NCBI RefSeq assembly: GCF_000182925.2
Contig: NC_026501.1
Span: 4,753,917-4,817,916 of the forward strand
Reading direction: 5' to 3'
Length of the DNA stretch: 64,000 nt
From: Neurospora crassa OR74A
Lineage: Eukaryota > Ascomycota > Sordariomycetes > Sordariales > Sordariaceae
This document shows, piece after piece, positions 1-10,397 of the stretch (position 1 is its first letter; each line of letters starts with the position of its first letter). The translations under genes were made by a program, and so were the position numbers. The notes under the pieces are model-generated. The model had not been told where the DNA came from and made no database searches. It saw nothing but the letters and a program-made list of their open reading frames with translations.

Positions 1-685
1 GTTCCTCCCCGGCGTGCCACCCACGACGCTGGCGCAGACGCTCAGCACGCGCATCTACTCGCTTCTGCACAGCTGCAAGGTGGTGGATCCCAAGGGCCTG
101 AGGGTGTGGTACACTCCGCCTAAGGAGACCAGGGAGGAGGGCGCGATGGAGGTGGATGAGGCACAGGAAGAGGAAGAAGAGGAGGAGGAAAGGAAACCGG
201 AGCTCAAGGCTTACTGGGTCCTCTATATCGACCTACTGTTCGTCTCCTTCGACGGAAACCCCTTTGACGCAGCCTGGACAGCCGTCATGGCGGCGCTGCG
301 CGACACGAAGCTGCCGCAGGCGCGGTGGGATCCGGATCGCGAGGCGGTGGTGTGCTCGCGGAGCGAGGAGGCAAAGATGGCGCTGGATGTGCGTGGACTG
401 CCGGTTGCCTGCACTGCGACGGTGTTCTTAGAGAAGGAGCACGGAGAGGACTCGGGCTCCTCGGCAGAGAGGAAAAGCAGGCACTGGATCCTGCTGGATC
501 CGGATAGGTTGGAGGAGAGCTTGTGCAAGGAGACGGTCACCGTGGTGGTGGACTGCAGTGGGGAAGAGACGAAGGTGAAGAGCATTGAGAAGCATGGCGG
601 TACGGTGATTGGAAGAGAGCTGATGAGGGGGTTCATTGGTGTTGCTGAGGGGAGGTGGCAAGAGGTGAAGGAGGCGTCGAAGTAG
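1..685 (+). CDS. rrp43: Exosome complex subunit Rrp43 (EXOSC8-like), 3' part
   Basis: C-terminal part of an RNase PH-fold ring subunit of the RNA exosome, which processes and degrades RNA in nucleus and cytoplasm. The frame is open from base 2 and runs to a TAG at 683-685, so the gene starts left of the window. The segment LLFVSFDGNPFDAAWTAVMA followed by ALRDTKLP matches the RNase PH pattern seen in Rrp42/Rrp43/Rrp45 (DGN..DAA..A...AL..T.LP), and a later ILLDP...EE...T VVVD block is the usual end of the fold. An acidic Glu-rich insert (about residues 50-60 of the visible part) interrupts the domain and is typical low-complexity expansion in filamentous fungi. Assignment to Rrp43 rather than Rrp42 or Rrp45 rests on memory of the C-terminal pattern and is less sure than the superfamily. 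Confidence 0.8.
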   Translation, partial: FLPGVPPTTLAQTLSTRIYSLLHSCKVVDPKGLRVWYTPPKETREEGAMEVDEAQEEEEEEEERKPELKAYWVLYIDLLFVSFDGNPFDAAWTAVMAALRDTKLPQARWDPDREAVVCSRSEEAKMALDVRGLPVACTATVFLEKEHGEDSGSSAERKSRHWILLDPDRLEESLCKETVTVVVDCSGEETKVKSIEKHGGTVIGRELMRGFIGVAEGRWQEVKEASK

Positions 686-1494
686 AGTGTCGGTCTATGG
701 CAGACAGGCATCTCAGGCTTGTCCTTTTCACGAGTTTTCACATGAACGAGCGTCGAAATGAGAAGAGCAATGTAACGGATTTGATACCCTAGGATGTACG
801 GTTGGACAAATGCACGCTCAGAGTGGTCTCGATTATCACCATTGGTCTTGAAACAACTTATGATACCTCGATAGCCGGTTTGCCACCAACACGATGTTCT
901 GCCAACATGATCATGAAGGCAGACCTACGCAAAGTTCTCAAAGGCAATGTCAGGGGCGGCAAGAAAGTGAAAACGACAACATCAGAACGAACGCGCCTGT
1001 TCAGCAGACCATGGGCAGCAAGGAAAGTGGAAGAGAGCATATCCAGGGCGGTCAGGACAGTGGGTTCAGGGCTCGGTTACCCTCTTTCCTGTTACTATCA
1101 AGGGAAGGGAATATCTCTTGACTGGATGCAGAAGGGCCATGGCTATTCCTTCCTTGAGATCCCAACCCTGAGGAAGGAACGGCACTCTAACAAAGTGAGT
1201 ACCTCAATGGTCACTGCATTTCATGAAGTATCATGCAATTGTATCGCACCTTCCATTTTCCAAATGACGATACAGCCAGTGGTGAAAAATTTTACTCTTC
1301 TGATATTGAGCCCTTCGCCCTTCTCATCATCCTCTCTCCCCCATCCACGCCTTCGATTCACCCGTCTTGCAGCGTTTCGGAGGCTCACTCAAAGAAGCCA
1401 ACTATTCCAGCATACCTCCAGTCCGTGCCTGCGCTTGAAAGCCCAGCTGCCGTTCACTTTCAAGTCACGCCGACTCACGCCACCGTCGGTTAAT
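686..1494. other. Intergenic region and leader of the first 2EXR gene
   Basis: The frame upstream of the 2EXR start stays open back to 802, but the paralogue aligns only from the ATG at 1495, so this part is read as promoter and 5' leader. Pyrimidine-rich tracts at about 1310-1350 and 1450-1490 fit a fungal core promoter. I see no other gene. Confidence 0.5.
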
Positions 1495-2960
1495 ATGTCA
1501 GATCCCTCTCAGCCGGCCATGTCCCCTCTGGCTACCTTCCACCCGTTTCCAAGGCTACCCTGGGAATTACGCAATGAGATCTGGAAGCAGTCTATCCGCC
1601 CACTTGACCGCCCTGGAGCCCATATCTTTTGCTTGGACCTGCGGGGGCCGGAAGATGTTACAGCAAAGGAATGTGACATTCAATGCCCTCGTATTCTTTC
1701 AGTGCCTTTACATTATGAGCGTCCGTGTCCGCCTTTGGACATCGGCGAGAAATTCATTCACATTTCAGTCCCGGCAAAGACCTTATCGTCCGGACCCGAC
1801 GGTAATCCCTCAACGTATATGGTCGATGGCGGACTTTGGACCGCCTGCAAGGAGTCACGGGCAGTGATGGAATATACGTTCAACCACCAGAAGTGGGATC
1901 CGATAAGGAAGGCATACCCAGCATACTGAAGGAGTCACGGGCAGTGATGGAATATACGTTCAACCACCAGAAGTGGGATCCGATAAGGAAGGCATACCCA
2001 GCATACTGGAAACTTTGGAAAGATACGCTCTTAGATCGTATGGACTTCGATATGCCTCCTCCCCCTCCTCGTTCACTTGGCAGTGACGACTCGCCTCCTT
2101 CTCCACCTCGACCTCCACGTTCGCCTCGCGAGAGGCCCCCCACGCCCGTTGACCCCTACAGCGCAGAGCGCTCATATCGACCGGTACCGGCAACGGCATT
2201 TTTCTGGTCATCACCTTCATTGCCCTGTCCGCCGTCCTCTAACGAGCTGGACAAAGCGGACCATTCCACAGGCCAGGCTCCAGCCTCCCCACGCTATGTC
2301 ACTGTGCTTCCAATGCAGGATCTCATCATCATTCGGCCCTCGAGCTGGACCCCACATATTCATGAGGGTTACTGGCAGGCGTTTGAACACGGGTTTCCAT
2401 TTGGGGCGGAGAAATATGGCTTTCCTGGATTCTGCGGATGGAATGGATTTGCCATTGAGTACGATCCAAGCTGGGGCGAAGAGCTGACAAAGGGCGCTAC
2501 TTGGCGTAATGACTCTACGTGGCTTAATGATGGGTCCTTTAAGTTGCCTAACGGTACCGTTGGTATTATGGACATTATCTTCAATGCCGTTTCAAACTTT
2601 TCCGAGCATGAGCAGATCAAAACGATTTGGCTCATTGACTACCGACTCAAGCCTAAGCACAATACACCCGCAGCCATCGGAAGGCTGGACAGCAGCCAGA
2701 GGGTGTTTCATGGAGGTGATGGGTGCCAGTTTGTAGAAGTGTATCGCAAGTTTGTTGAAAGTGGCGGTCGTTATCTTGATGAGTATTACACCGAGGGCAT
2801 TGATGGTGAAAACTCAGCCTTGAGCCAAGGATCGTGCCATTGGTTTATTGAAGGGTTTGAGGTTTGCATGTTTGGAGATCTCTACGACAGCGACGAATCA
2901 GTCGATTCAAGTTACTCGAGGTATCCTCCGCATATTGGCCTACTGGCCTGCCTACCCTAA
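1495..2960 (+). CDS. 2EXR-domain protein, copy 1, frame shifted by an 80-bp duplication
   Basis: Member of the fungal 2EXR family (function unknown), recognised from the N-terminal motif FHPFPRLPWELRNEIWKQSI. The start is the ATG at 1495, where the paralogue at 4321 also begins (both MSD). The coding frame runs to a TGA at 1927-1929, then continues in another frame to 2960, because bases 1849-1928 are repeated exactly as 1929-2008. Without the extra 80 bp the product would be 461 aa. The second half carries a Pro-rich insert (PPPPPRSLG and PPSPPRPP) absent from copy 2, then blocks shared with copy 2 such as IIRPSSW, WLIDYRLKPK and YYTEGIDGE. A splice from GT at 1864 to AG at 1931 (68 nt) would restore frame, but the signals are weak. 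So this is either a recent pseudogene, a newly made intron, or an assembly artefact. Confidence 0.65.
1849..2008 (+). repeat. Exact 80-bp tandem duplication inside a coding exon
   Basis: Bases 1849-1928 and 1929-2008 are identical over 80 bp, with no spacer. The unit starts AAGGAGTCACGG and ends CCCAGCATACTG. The flanking bases do not match, so the boundaries are exact. The length is not a multiple of three, so the downstream frame moves. Perfect identity means the event is very recent or the assembly is wrong here. Confidence 0.95.
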
Positions 2961-4320
2961 GCTTGTATAGCGGCAGTGGACACTTCAAGGCTTGTGGAAT
3001 CTAACGGGGATTGCTGTATCTTTTCTTGGCTGGTCTCTCTTCACTTGATCTTTCGTTATACATTATGCATCTGGCATGGGGTTCCTTGCGGGTTTCTGAA
3101 AACTTGGCTGGTTTAATGTAATCACATGTTGGTCATCCCAATTCCTTTCTCTCATACTTCCTAGTTGACCTCTTTCACAAATACTCAATAGTGTAGGTTT
3201 TGACAAACATAACACAGAGCACAAGATTAATCGATGAGTAGTTGGGAATGAGAGGAAGCAAAGTGTATGGGGTCAGGCGCTGCGCTGTGTGTGATGTGAG
3301 CAGAGTAGATTGGTCGTCTTTGGAACTCAGAATTCCGGTGGTCGGGATTCTATCCACTGGTCTGGGCCCAAAGGGCGACATTACATTGCGGGCTCTATGT
3401 CAATTGGATGTTCAACCTCGGTGTTTCGCAGTTGTAGCTTTTGCGTCACGGAGGAGTCAGGCTGTTTTGACACTCGATAGAAGAGGAGTTGGTGAAATAC
3501 TAGCCGCTGAGGCGGTTATGAAGGTTCAAGAAGAATGGGCTGTCACATAGGTTACAGTCATTGTTATGTGTGATTTCCAATATGGATTGTGCGCTTCATG
3601 CAGCCAAATAGCCCCCCCAAGTGGCATGAGGCCCGGAACTTATAATACATACTAACGCTATTTAACTAAGCAGCAATATAATAACGGCAGGAATCATTTT
3701 AGGCACAGCCTCGTGGCCAAAATTAGTGAGAAATGCAATTGGAGCGCGAGTCAAAACAGTTTGGCGGTTGAACAGCTCGATGATGTGTCGGTATCGATAA
3801 TCTAGTTCGTTGAATACCTCTACATACATGAACATCCGCGACCAAGAATGATAGGTAGCGATGACCTCTCCAAAGTGGCTGTGTCGCTAGGACCAAAATT
3901 CAGGTCATTCTTGTCCGTTTCGTTCAGTTCCTTCCCCTCTCCTAGTCTGCGACTGTGCTGAGCCTTCTTAATAAAACGAAATACGAGTAAAACGGGCAGG
4001 TGAGGAACAACTGGTGCACCTTCCCTCACAAATTGAACGGCAAGTATGGCAGTAGTTTGATAGTAAAGAGTTTGTTCTTCTTCCAGCCAGTCCTTTGTTT
4101 TTGTCACTTCATCCTCTCCATTGCCCTCTCTCCTCTTCATCCCCTTTACTTTATCTACGCCTTCATCATTCCTCTCAGTGTCAGTGTTTTTTTGAGGCTC
4201 ATATCTACAGGTCCGGGCTGCCGATTCGAAAAAAGCCCTCCCTTTATACTTGGGCGTAAAGGTCCAACAATCGTACTCACCTTGAAACCACATCGATTTA
4301 CCATTGGTTATTATTTCAGG
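2961..4320. other. Intergenic region between the two 2EXR genes
   Basis: Contains the 3' flank of copy 1 and the leader of copy 2. A T/C-rich stretch at about 4070-4200 lies just upstream of the second start and fits a core promoter and leader. The frame before 4321 is open back to 4000 but has no counterpart in copy 1. One TACCTCTA motif lies at 3815-3822. No gene is supported. Confidence 0.5.
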
Positions 4321-5532
4321 ATGTCAGATCACACGCAACTGCCCGGCGTCACCACGGGGCCTCTGACCACATTCCACCCGTTTCCGAGGCTACCCTGGGA
4401 ATTACGCAATGAGATTTGGAAGCAGTCTATCCGCCCACTTGACCGCCCTGGGGCCCATATCTTTTGCATAGAAGAGCGGAAGTCGGAAGATTCTGAACCC
4501 AAAGAATGCGACGTGATCTGCAACCCAATCCCTCTGGAATCTGGCGACTCCAACCTTCACATTAGAGTTCCGGCCGCAACTATATCGGCCGGACCCGCTG
4601 GTAACCCATCCACATACATGATCGATGGTGGACTTTGGACTGCCTGCAAGGAATCACGAGCGGTAATGGAAAGGGTGTTCAGGCACCGGATGTGGGATCC
4701 CAAGAGGAGGGCCTACCTAGAGTACATGCGAGCACTACAACACCTTACTCCAGCTCTCGAAGACCCATATAAAGGATTAGAACACGAAACCGATTTGATG
4801 CCGGCCACAGGATTCTTTCTATCGGCACCAGAGTCTTCTTCATCGTCGTCATTCACTCGAACGACCAAAGCAGACGGACCCAATCATCGAGTCACAACCT
4901 CCCCACATTATTTCAGTGTCTTTCCCCATAGAGATCTCTTCATAATGCGGCCTTCATCGTGGAAGATAAAAAACATGTGGTTTCAGCTCCAATTTGGCTT
5001 CCCCCTTGGCTTGAAGACATGGGGATACTTCGGATTCGGTGGAAAACATGGTCTCGCATTTGAGTACGACCCGATCTGGGAGCAAGAGCCTTATTCTCGT
5101 GATCATACAGGAAAGGTTATTATTATTAGTGCCTACGACAGAATGACTTCGACCATCCAACAACTCTCACTCTCGGACACGGACACTGTCTGGTTCATTG
5201 ATTATCGACTCAAGCTCAAGGAGAACACACCAACAGACAAGACAGAGCCCAGTGATAACCAAAAGGTGTTCTATGGGTACGATGGACGTCGATATGTTGA
5301 GGTGTATTCCAAGTACGTTGAGGGAGGTGGCGACCGTCTCCCATGGTTTTATACCGAGGGTCTTGAGGGTGAGGACTCGTCTTCCCGCGAAGGGTCTTGC
5401 CATTATTTCATCGCAACGGTTGAATTTGGTTTAACCATGGAGTTCTTGAACGAACTGTCGGAAAACGAATGGGACATGGATGATCAAGAAAGGCACGGCC
5501 CAGCGTTGGGACTTCTTGCTTGCTTGCGTTAA
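4321..5532 (+). CDS. 2EXR-domain protein, copy 2
   Basis: Intact 403-aa tandem paralogue of the gene at 1495. The 2EXR motif FPRLPWELRNEIWKQSIRPL lies at about residues 21-40, and 32 residues around it are identical to copy 1. Other shared blocks are STYM.DGGLWTACKESRAVME, IMRPSSWK, WFIDYRLKLKENTP, and YTEGLEGEDS near the C terminus; between them the proteins differ much more. No signal peptide, membrane segment or catalytic motif is seen. The family is often expanded in filamentous ascomycetes and its function is unknown. The ATG at 4321 is preferred over earlier in-frame codons because copy 1 starts at the same place. Same strand as copy 1, 1.36 kb downstream, which points to tandem duplication. 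Confidence 0.85.
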   Translation: MSDHTQLPGVTTGPLTTFHPFPRLPWELRNEIWKQSIRPLDRPGAHIFCIEERKSEDSEPKECDVICNPIPLESGDSNLHIRVPAATISAGPAGNPSTYMIDGGLWTACKESRAVMERVFRHRMWDPKRRAYLEYMRALQHLTPALEDPYKGLEHETDLMPATGFFLSAPESSSSSSFTRTTKADGPNHRVTTSPHYFSVFPHRDLFIMRPSSWKIKNMWFQLQFGFPLGLKTWGYFGFGGKHGLAFEYDPIWEQEPYSRDHTGKVIIISAYDRMTSTIQQLSLSDTDTVWFIDYRLKLKENTPTDKTEPSDNQKVFYGYDGRRYVEVYSKYVEGGGDRLPWFYTEGLEGEDSSSREGSCHYFIATVEFGLTMEFLNELSENEWDMDDQERHGPALGLLACLR

Positions 5533-6409
5533 GCCTACTCGAAATACGTCGACAATGGATTCTTTTGAAGTGTCAATCAGCTCTTGTACTTAGTAGATCT
5601 CATTGACATTGGTGTTTGTGGTCTTGCGTTATCCTGTTGCACCGAATTTTATTGTTGGGTTCTTACATCCACCTAGGTAGATTGACATGATCTCTCTGAG
5701 TAGTGAAGCCAAAGGTTTCCTGTTTATCCAGTCCCAAAATTATCGGGTGACTTCCACCGCTCCTTTCCCTTGCTTCATAGGATGGACGCCACGGGCACTC
5801 CTTCACCAAAAAGAAGGACTGTTCAAAGTGGTCTTTGACGATGTATCTGATGTGGATAAATGCACTTATCAATCGATTTGCAACGGCGATTGGAGTATGA
5901 GATGAGCACTTGGTGATGGGATACTTGACAACAATATCAATCTCGATATGTGTTCAGTTAGAAAAAAAAACATGTGTTGACTCTGACAAGCACTGGGTAA
6001 TAACCGCTTCAGTCCCATCTGCCTGACCATTTGTGTGCTGTCCAGACCTACCAAACCTTTCAGCAAAATCTCTCAGCAACTCATCGGATTACAGAAAGTC
6101 AAGCGAGAGATATATTTTCAGTCACATCGCAAACACCGAAAACTGTCCCGCCGAGATGTCTTTGCCGTTTGGTATTCTCGCAGACAACGTCTAGAGCCTT
6201 CCATCTTCTTCAATCCACAAGACCACCACTGTTTGTTGTCTCCTTAAGTTGCCCAAAATCCAGAATAAATCTTGTTATCACCAGCTCGCTGACTTCCACG
6301 CCTTAACAGCACCGATCCTCGTCATTTCTCACCTTCGCCTTGCAATCCCCAGTGCAACTCACATGTACTCCCAACCAAAGAAAACAACATAAACCTTGAA
6401 TAGCTCAAA
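5533..6409. other. Intergenic region before the 214-aa gene
   Basis: 3' flank of 2EXR copy 2 and promoter/leader of the next gene. Has an ACCTAGGT palindrome at 5671-5678 and an A9 run near 5960. No coding region is supported. Confidence 0.4.
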
Positions 6410-7054
6410 ATGTCACTAGATGAGCTTGATCTGCTGCAACAACCAAGGGCCACAACCCCCGCCGACGAATATCACTGGTACCTTCTCTACCAGCTGATCC
6501 GAGGTCTAGAGTGGCTCAAGTTAAAAGTTCAAAGCGGCGACGACAACAACGATGACAACGACAACGACGAGGTGCGCATGCAGCAGCAGCAGCGGCAGCA
6601 GCTGTCAAGCGAAGCAAGAGAAAGCCTGAAAGAAATCTTGGACAAGGAAATCGAAGAGGCCAACACCGACAACCTCCTCTACGCCGAAAACCTGAAGCAA
6701 GAAGACCAGGCAAACAAGTTCCCGCAGGAGGAGGAAGTCTATCCGCATGACCTCCGCTTAGGCAAGTTCCGGCAGCAGGAGGGGTATGAGGAGCGTCTGG
6801 AGAGATTCCGGCGTGAATGGACGGAAGAGGCGGCGCTGGAGAGAATCGCGGAAATGTTTGGCGTGTGGAGCGACGTGAGGAAGAAGCTGGGGCTTACGAC
6901 GGTAAAGGATATGGTGGCTGTTAGGGAGCATATGCAGGAAACGGTGGTGGATAGACAGGCTGCCAGGTTCAAACCGACTTATTCGCTTTATCCAAAGGTT
7001 CAGGTTCCGGAGGAGATGAAGGACGTGATGGAGAAAAGATCATCACCAAAGTAA
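6410..7054 (+). CDS. Unrecognised 214-aa charged protein
   Basis: Single-exon gene that I cannot assign to a family. The ATG at 6410 sits in a good context (CAAAATGTC). The protein is hydrophilic, with an Asp/Asn run (DDNNDDNDNDE, about residues 44-54) and a Gln tract (QQQQRQQ) coded by repeated CAG. After that come predicted helices rich in Glu and Lys/Arg (ARESLKEILDKEIEEAN; YEERLERFRREWTEEAALER). The C-terminal half (WSDVRKKLGLTTVKDMVAV) looks like a folded helical part. No signal peptide or membrane segment. Codon use is GC3-rich as in neighbours, which supports real coding. Cytoplasmic or nuclear location is a guess from composition. Confidence 0.65.
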   Translation: MSLDELDLLQQPRATTPADEYHWYLLYQLIRGLEWLKLKVQSGDDNNDDNDNDEVRMQQQQRQQLSSEARESLKEILDKEIEEANTDNLLYAENLKQEDQANKFPQEEEVYPHDLRLGKFRQQEGYEERLERFRREWTEEAALERIAEMFGVWSDVRKKLGLTTVKDMVAVREHMQETVVDRQAARFKPTYSLYPKVQVPEEMKDVMEKRSSPK

Positions 7055-7599
7055 CTGCACTGCATCGTACGTCTGGTACAACCTAAAGGTAAGGTAACTA
7101 CGTACCTCTTGTACTTGTCAGAGAGGGAGACGTGTCACTAGGTACTGGTAGCCGCGTCGCGATATCAAGTGGCCCTGCGTGACGAACAGTGGGACCGACT
7201 AGCAAAGGGACGGGAGAGATAACTTTTGTGCTTTTGCTTGGTCAAAGGACGTTTGGGTTAAGTAGAGGTAGCGTAGTGGTTGGTGCTTTTGATGGAAATT
7301 GGTCAGATGATGAACTCAAGTAGTAAGAGCAACTGCACTTGAAGAACTAAGAGGAATATATGATCCGTCCATCATATTATACCTGCGTGGACTGTAATGT
7401 ACTAGTATCCTTCGTCAGCCATTGATTTCCCAACGCTCAATGAACTAACTTGAAAAAGAAACAAATATTTCTAGCTCGGACATCAACCTTGGTAGAGGTA
7501 CCTAGCACTCTCGTCGGTACCCGACCCTGCTGCACCTTCCCCTTCTCCTCCCATAATCCCTGCCTCCACCCTCTCAAACCGAACCAGAAGTTGAACCCT
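7055..7599. other. Convergent intergenic region
   Basis: 3' flanks of the 214-aa gene (+) and the A/B-barrel gene (-). Holds two TAGAGGTA octamers (7263-7270, 7493-7500) that belong to a recurring intergenic motif. No gene seen. Confidence 0.4.
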
Positions 7600-8434
7600 T
7601 TACTGCTCCTGCGCAGCCGCCAGATTGCTCTTCTCAAAGCACAAGATAGTGGGCGGCTCCGACAAGTTCAAGCTGGGGCCGATCTCCTTCAGCATAGCAT
7701 GGGCGAGACACTCGTTGTCATAGTAGCGCATGTCGTCCATGGATGCGAACTCAATGTACGAGGCGACCGTGTAGCCGCGGGCCTTTTGGTCGGGAAGGGT
7801 CTTGCCGGCCGTCAGTTGCAGAATGTAGGGCTTGCCGTCCTTTTGGGAGGCGAGCTGGTCAGTTAGCAGCGAGAGAATAGTAGAGGTAGGTTGACTTTGC
7901 GTTTGCTTGGGCCGGCGTGGAGGGAGTTGAGATGGATTGGAACATTCAGCTGAGGACGGACAGAAAAGAAAGGGAAAGAGAGAGAGAGAGTGAGAGAGAG
8001 AGAAGAGAAGAGAAAAGAGGGGGGGGGGGGGGTTTATAGGACTACTGACTATTGGGGAGACTGGAGAGGTAGCTGGGAAAGGAAGGTGCGAGCGAGGAAG
8101 AACAGAGTTGGAAAATACTTCTTAGTGTGAAGAGGAAGAGAACTGAAGAGGAAGGAGCGGGTCGGGATGGATAGGCTGAGAGGCGAACTAAGATCACCCA
8201 CTGCACTGCAGGCATCATGATCATGATAATCAAGGTGGAGTAGTATGAATGGGCAACTGACTGGGACGGTCGAATAGTAAAAACAAGCTCAGTGAACTGA
8301 AAGCATCAACGAACCTTCTTCTGTTCCTCCGCAACAACATGATACGCATCCAACAACCTCTTCTGATTCGTCTCATCCGGAATCTTGAACAGTGTCATCC
8401 GGTGGATGCGAGGACCGCGCTTGTCGGCTGTCAT
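7600..8434 (-). CDS. Stress-response A/B barrel (Dabb) domain protein
   Basis: Two-exon gene: exon 1 8315-8434, intron 7855-8314, exon 2 7600-7854, giving 124 aa. Exon 1 reads MTADKRGPRIHRMTLFKIPD and ends EEQKK; exon 2 begins LASQKDGKPYILQLTAGKTL and continues ARGYTVASYIEFASMDDMRY. This is the small dimeric alpha/beta barrel of the Dabb family, whose fungal members have the pattern HR.T.FKIP...Q......Y.......QKDGKPYI....G....D.R..G.T......F.S..DM..YD..C..H. The donor is GTTCGT and the acceptor GACCAG follows a GCTAAC branch site; the phase is 0 and joins two halves of the domain correctly. The intron is 460 bp, long for this window, and contains a GA-rich tract and a G14 run. The precise role is unknown; members are linked to stress or to small-molecule binding. 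Confidence 0.85.
7961..8032 (+). repeat. GA-rich low-complexity tract ending in a G14 run
   Basis: Nearly pure purine tract with (GA)n blocks and 14 consecutive G at 8019-8032, inside the long intron of the A/B-barrel gene. On the transcript strand it is a C14 run followed by a CT-rich tract, which could act as a polypyrimidine tract. Likely variable in length between isolates. Confidence 0.9.
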
Positions 8435-10397
8435 GTTGTCAATGGTCTGGTGTTGACGGGCGTGAGACTGAGCTTAGGTAGAGGTAGTGATGTGAATGAA
8501 TCAGAGAATGGCAAGTTGAGAAAGATAATGGTTCTTCTCAAAGTTGTGAAATTGATTATTTCGAGGCCGGGAGAACAAGATGAGACGTAGCCCCGATGGT
8601 GAGCGAAGCCAAAACCACCTGTCTACTAGTAGAGGTAGGTTGGTAGGGTATCTTTATAACCCAGAGAAATCTTCAGCGAGTCTGCCAGATGGCGGTGTTT
8701 AAAGAGGCTGTTGCCTTGGTACATGGCATCGACGTCGTCTCTTCTACTGAACGCAGTCTCGCGCGCACTTAGCCCATTACCAAGCCACCACTGTGTTTAC
8801 CATAGGTCTGGCTTTCATGACCAAGCGGCAATGTTATCGTAAAGTCAGTTTTTGCCCAAGGGGCGGTGTTTCTTCGCCGACTGCATGTCATGTCGCGAGG
8901 CATTAGTCGCCTGATTCGATCGAGGTGCCATGAAAGTGAGACATATGATAAGGTAGTAAGTTTCGGGAAGCAAAGCGCATGCAGTGTGCTTTGAGAGACT
9001 TTTAGCCGAGGTAGGAATGCGCCTGTGCCTCTGTTGTCGTAGTGCAGTGTTCAATTGGACACTTGAGATCAGAAACCGAAGTCCAGAGGTCGGAAGTCAG
9101 ACGTCGGAGGTTCGAAGATGCTCCTTTCTTCCCGCCCGCCGCTTCAAGATCGTGAAACCTCCTTCGGGTCTTTGTCCTCCCTTCGCCCTGACAGGTGGCT
9201 GAAGTGGCTGGCTGACACGACAGGAACCCGAGGACGATAAAGCAGCAAGCAAGTAGGTGCGAGAGTGGAAGCCACGATTTGCAATGTCCGACTGTGGTTT
9301 GTGCTTGGACTGATATACAGCAAGTCTAAGGTACCTACCTAGGTAGCCACGGGTGTTAAGAAGACAGATACGACATCTACACCAGCCACCAGTCCACAAT
9401 ATCATCCGTCGAGTTCGGAATTTGCACGGATACACCATGATGAATGCGAATACTGTACGCATGAGTTTTAGTGTACTACAGGAGTTGACCGGTGGGGAAA
9501 TTCCAGATTAGCAGTGGTACAGTGCCTCGAATGAGTGCCTCAAGAACCATGGGAGAGGTCTGAGGTGAGTTGAGGATGTAAAAGAATTCAGTTCGGAAGT
9601 ATGACTTAGCAACCATGGGACGTCGATCATTCTTGCATGGACACGTTCAGGCCAGACAACATGCATGTATGTGAGGTTAACATCTCCATATCAGGCTGGC
9701 AGCTGACCAGCGATGTCCGCTCAAGTAAGGTAAGGTCGATAGAGGTATGCTTTATTCGCAGACGCGGGGCGTAATCGCATCAACCGTGTATCTAACAGAT
9801 CCGATCCCGAGTCCAAGGGAAGTTTCCGACCGAGGTACCTGACTTCAGTTCGGATAAATGACCAGCTAGCCTGCATCAATGTCATTAAACCACACCAATA
9901 GTGACCATATCCATCGGCCGAACGAGACCAGGGGACCCGTTTCTAAATGCTAGAGCAATGCTAGACGACGACGATAACAAAGAGGAGGAACACAAGGCGC
10001 GCTCTTACGGAAGATGACGGAACCACGAAAGCAAACAGACAACAGCAACCGCAGCAACATAATCAAAACCAAGAAAGCAGACTTAAAATCTATACTGACA
10101 ATATGCTTTTCCGGGCTCGGGATGGCTCTAGCTGGCTCTGGCCCCGCAATTGTTCGAACAACTAACACCAACAACAATGCCGACCGATTTTCCCTTTCTT
10201 CCTTCTCGTACACCCACGCACATTTCAAGCTTTCCGTCAGTCGCCCATCTCCAACTCCCAACTTCCCAACTCCCAAGTTGAAACGCCCAAGCTTGAGCCT
10301 AACCCTTCCCAAGCTGTCACCCCAACCGTCCGAGCCCTATCTACCAAATAGCTGACTTATGTCGACCCAAGGCTACGGATGATCTGAGAAAACCGAG
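8435..10397. other. Intergenic region between the Dabb gene and the histidine kinase 3' end
   Basis: About 2 kb with no supportable gene. It includes the promoter side of the Dabb gene and the 3' flank of the kinase. Several GGTA/TACC motifs occur: TAGAGGTA at 8479, 8630 and 9740, and an ACCTAGGT palindrome at 9337-9344. Short open frames on both strands overlap each other and show no family pattern. Confidence 0.4.

Noticed and set aside
1864-1944. 81-nt intron between equivalent GT and AG in the two 80-bp copies
   Set aside because: Its length is a multiple of three and would not restore the frame; only other pairs, such as 1864-1931, would.
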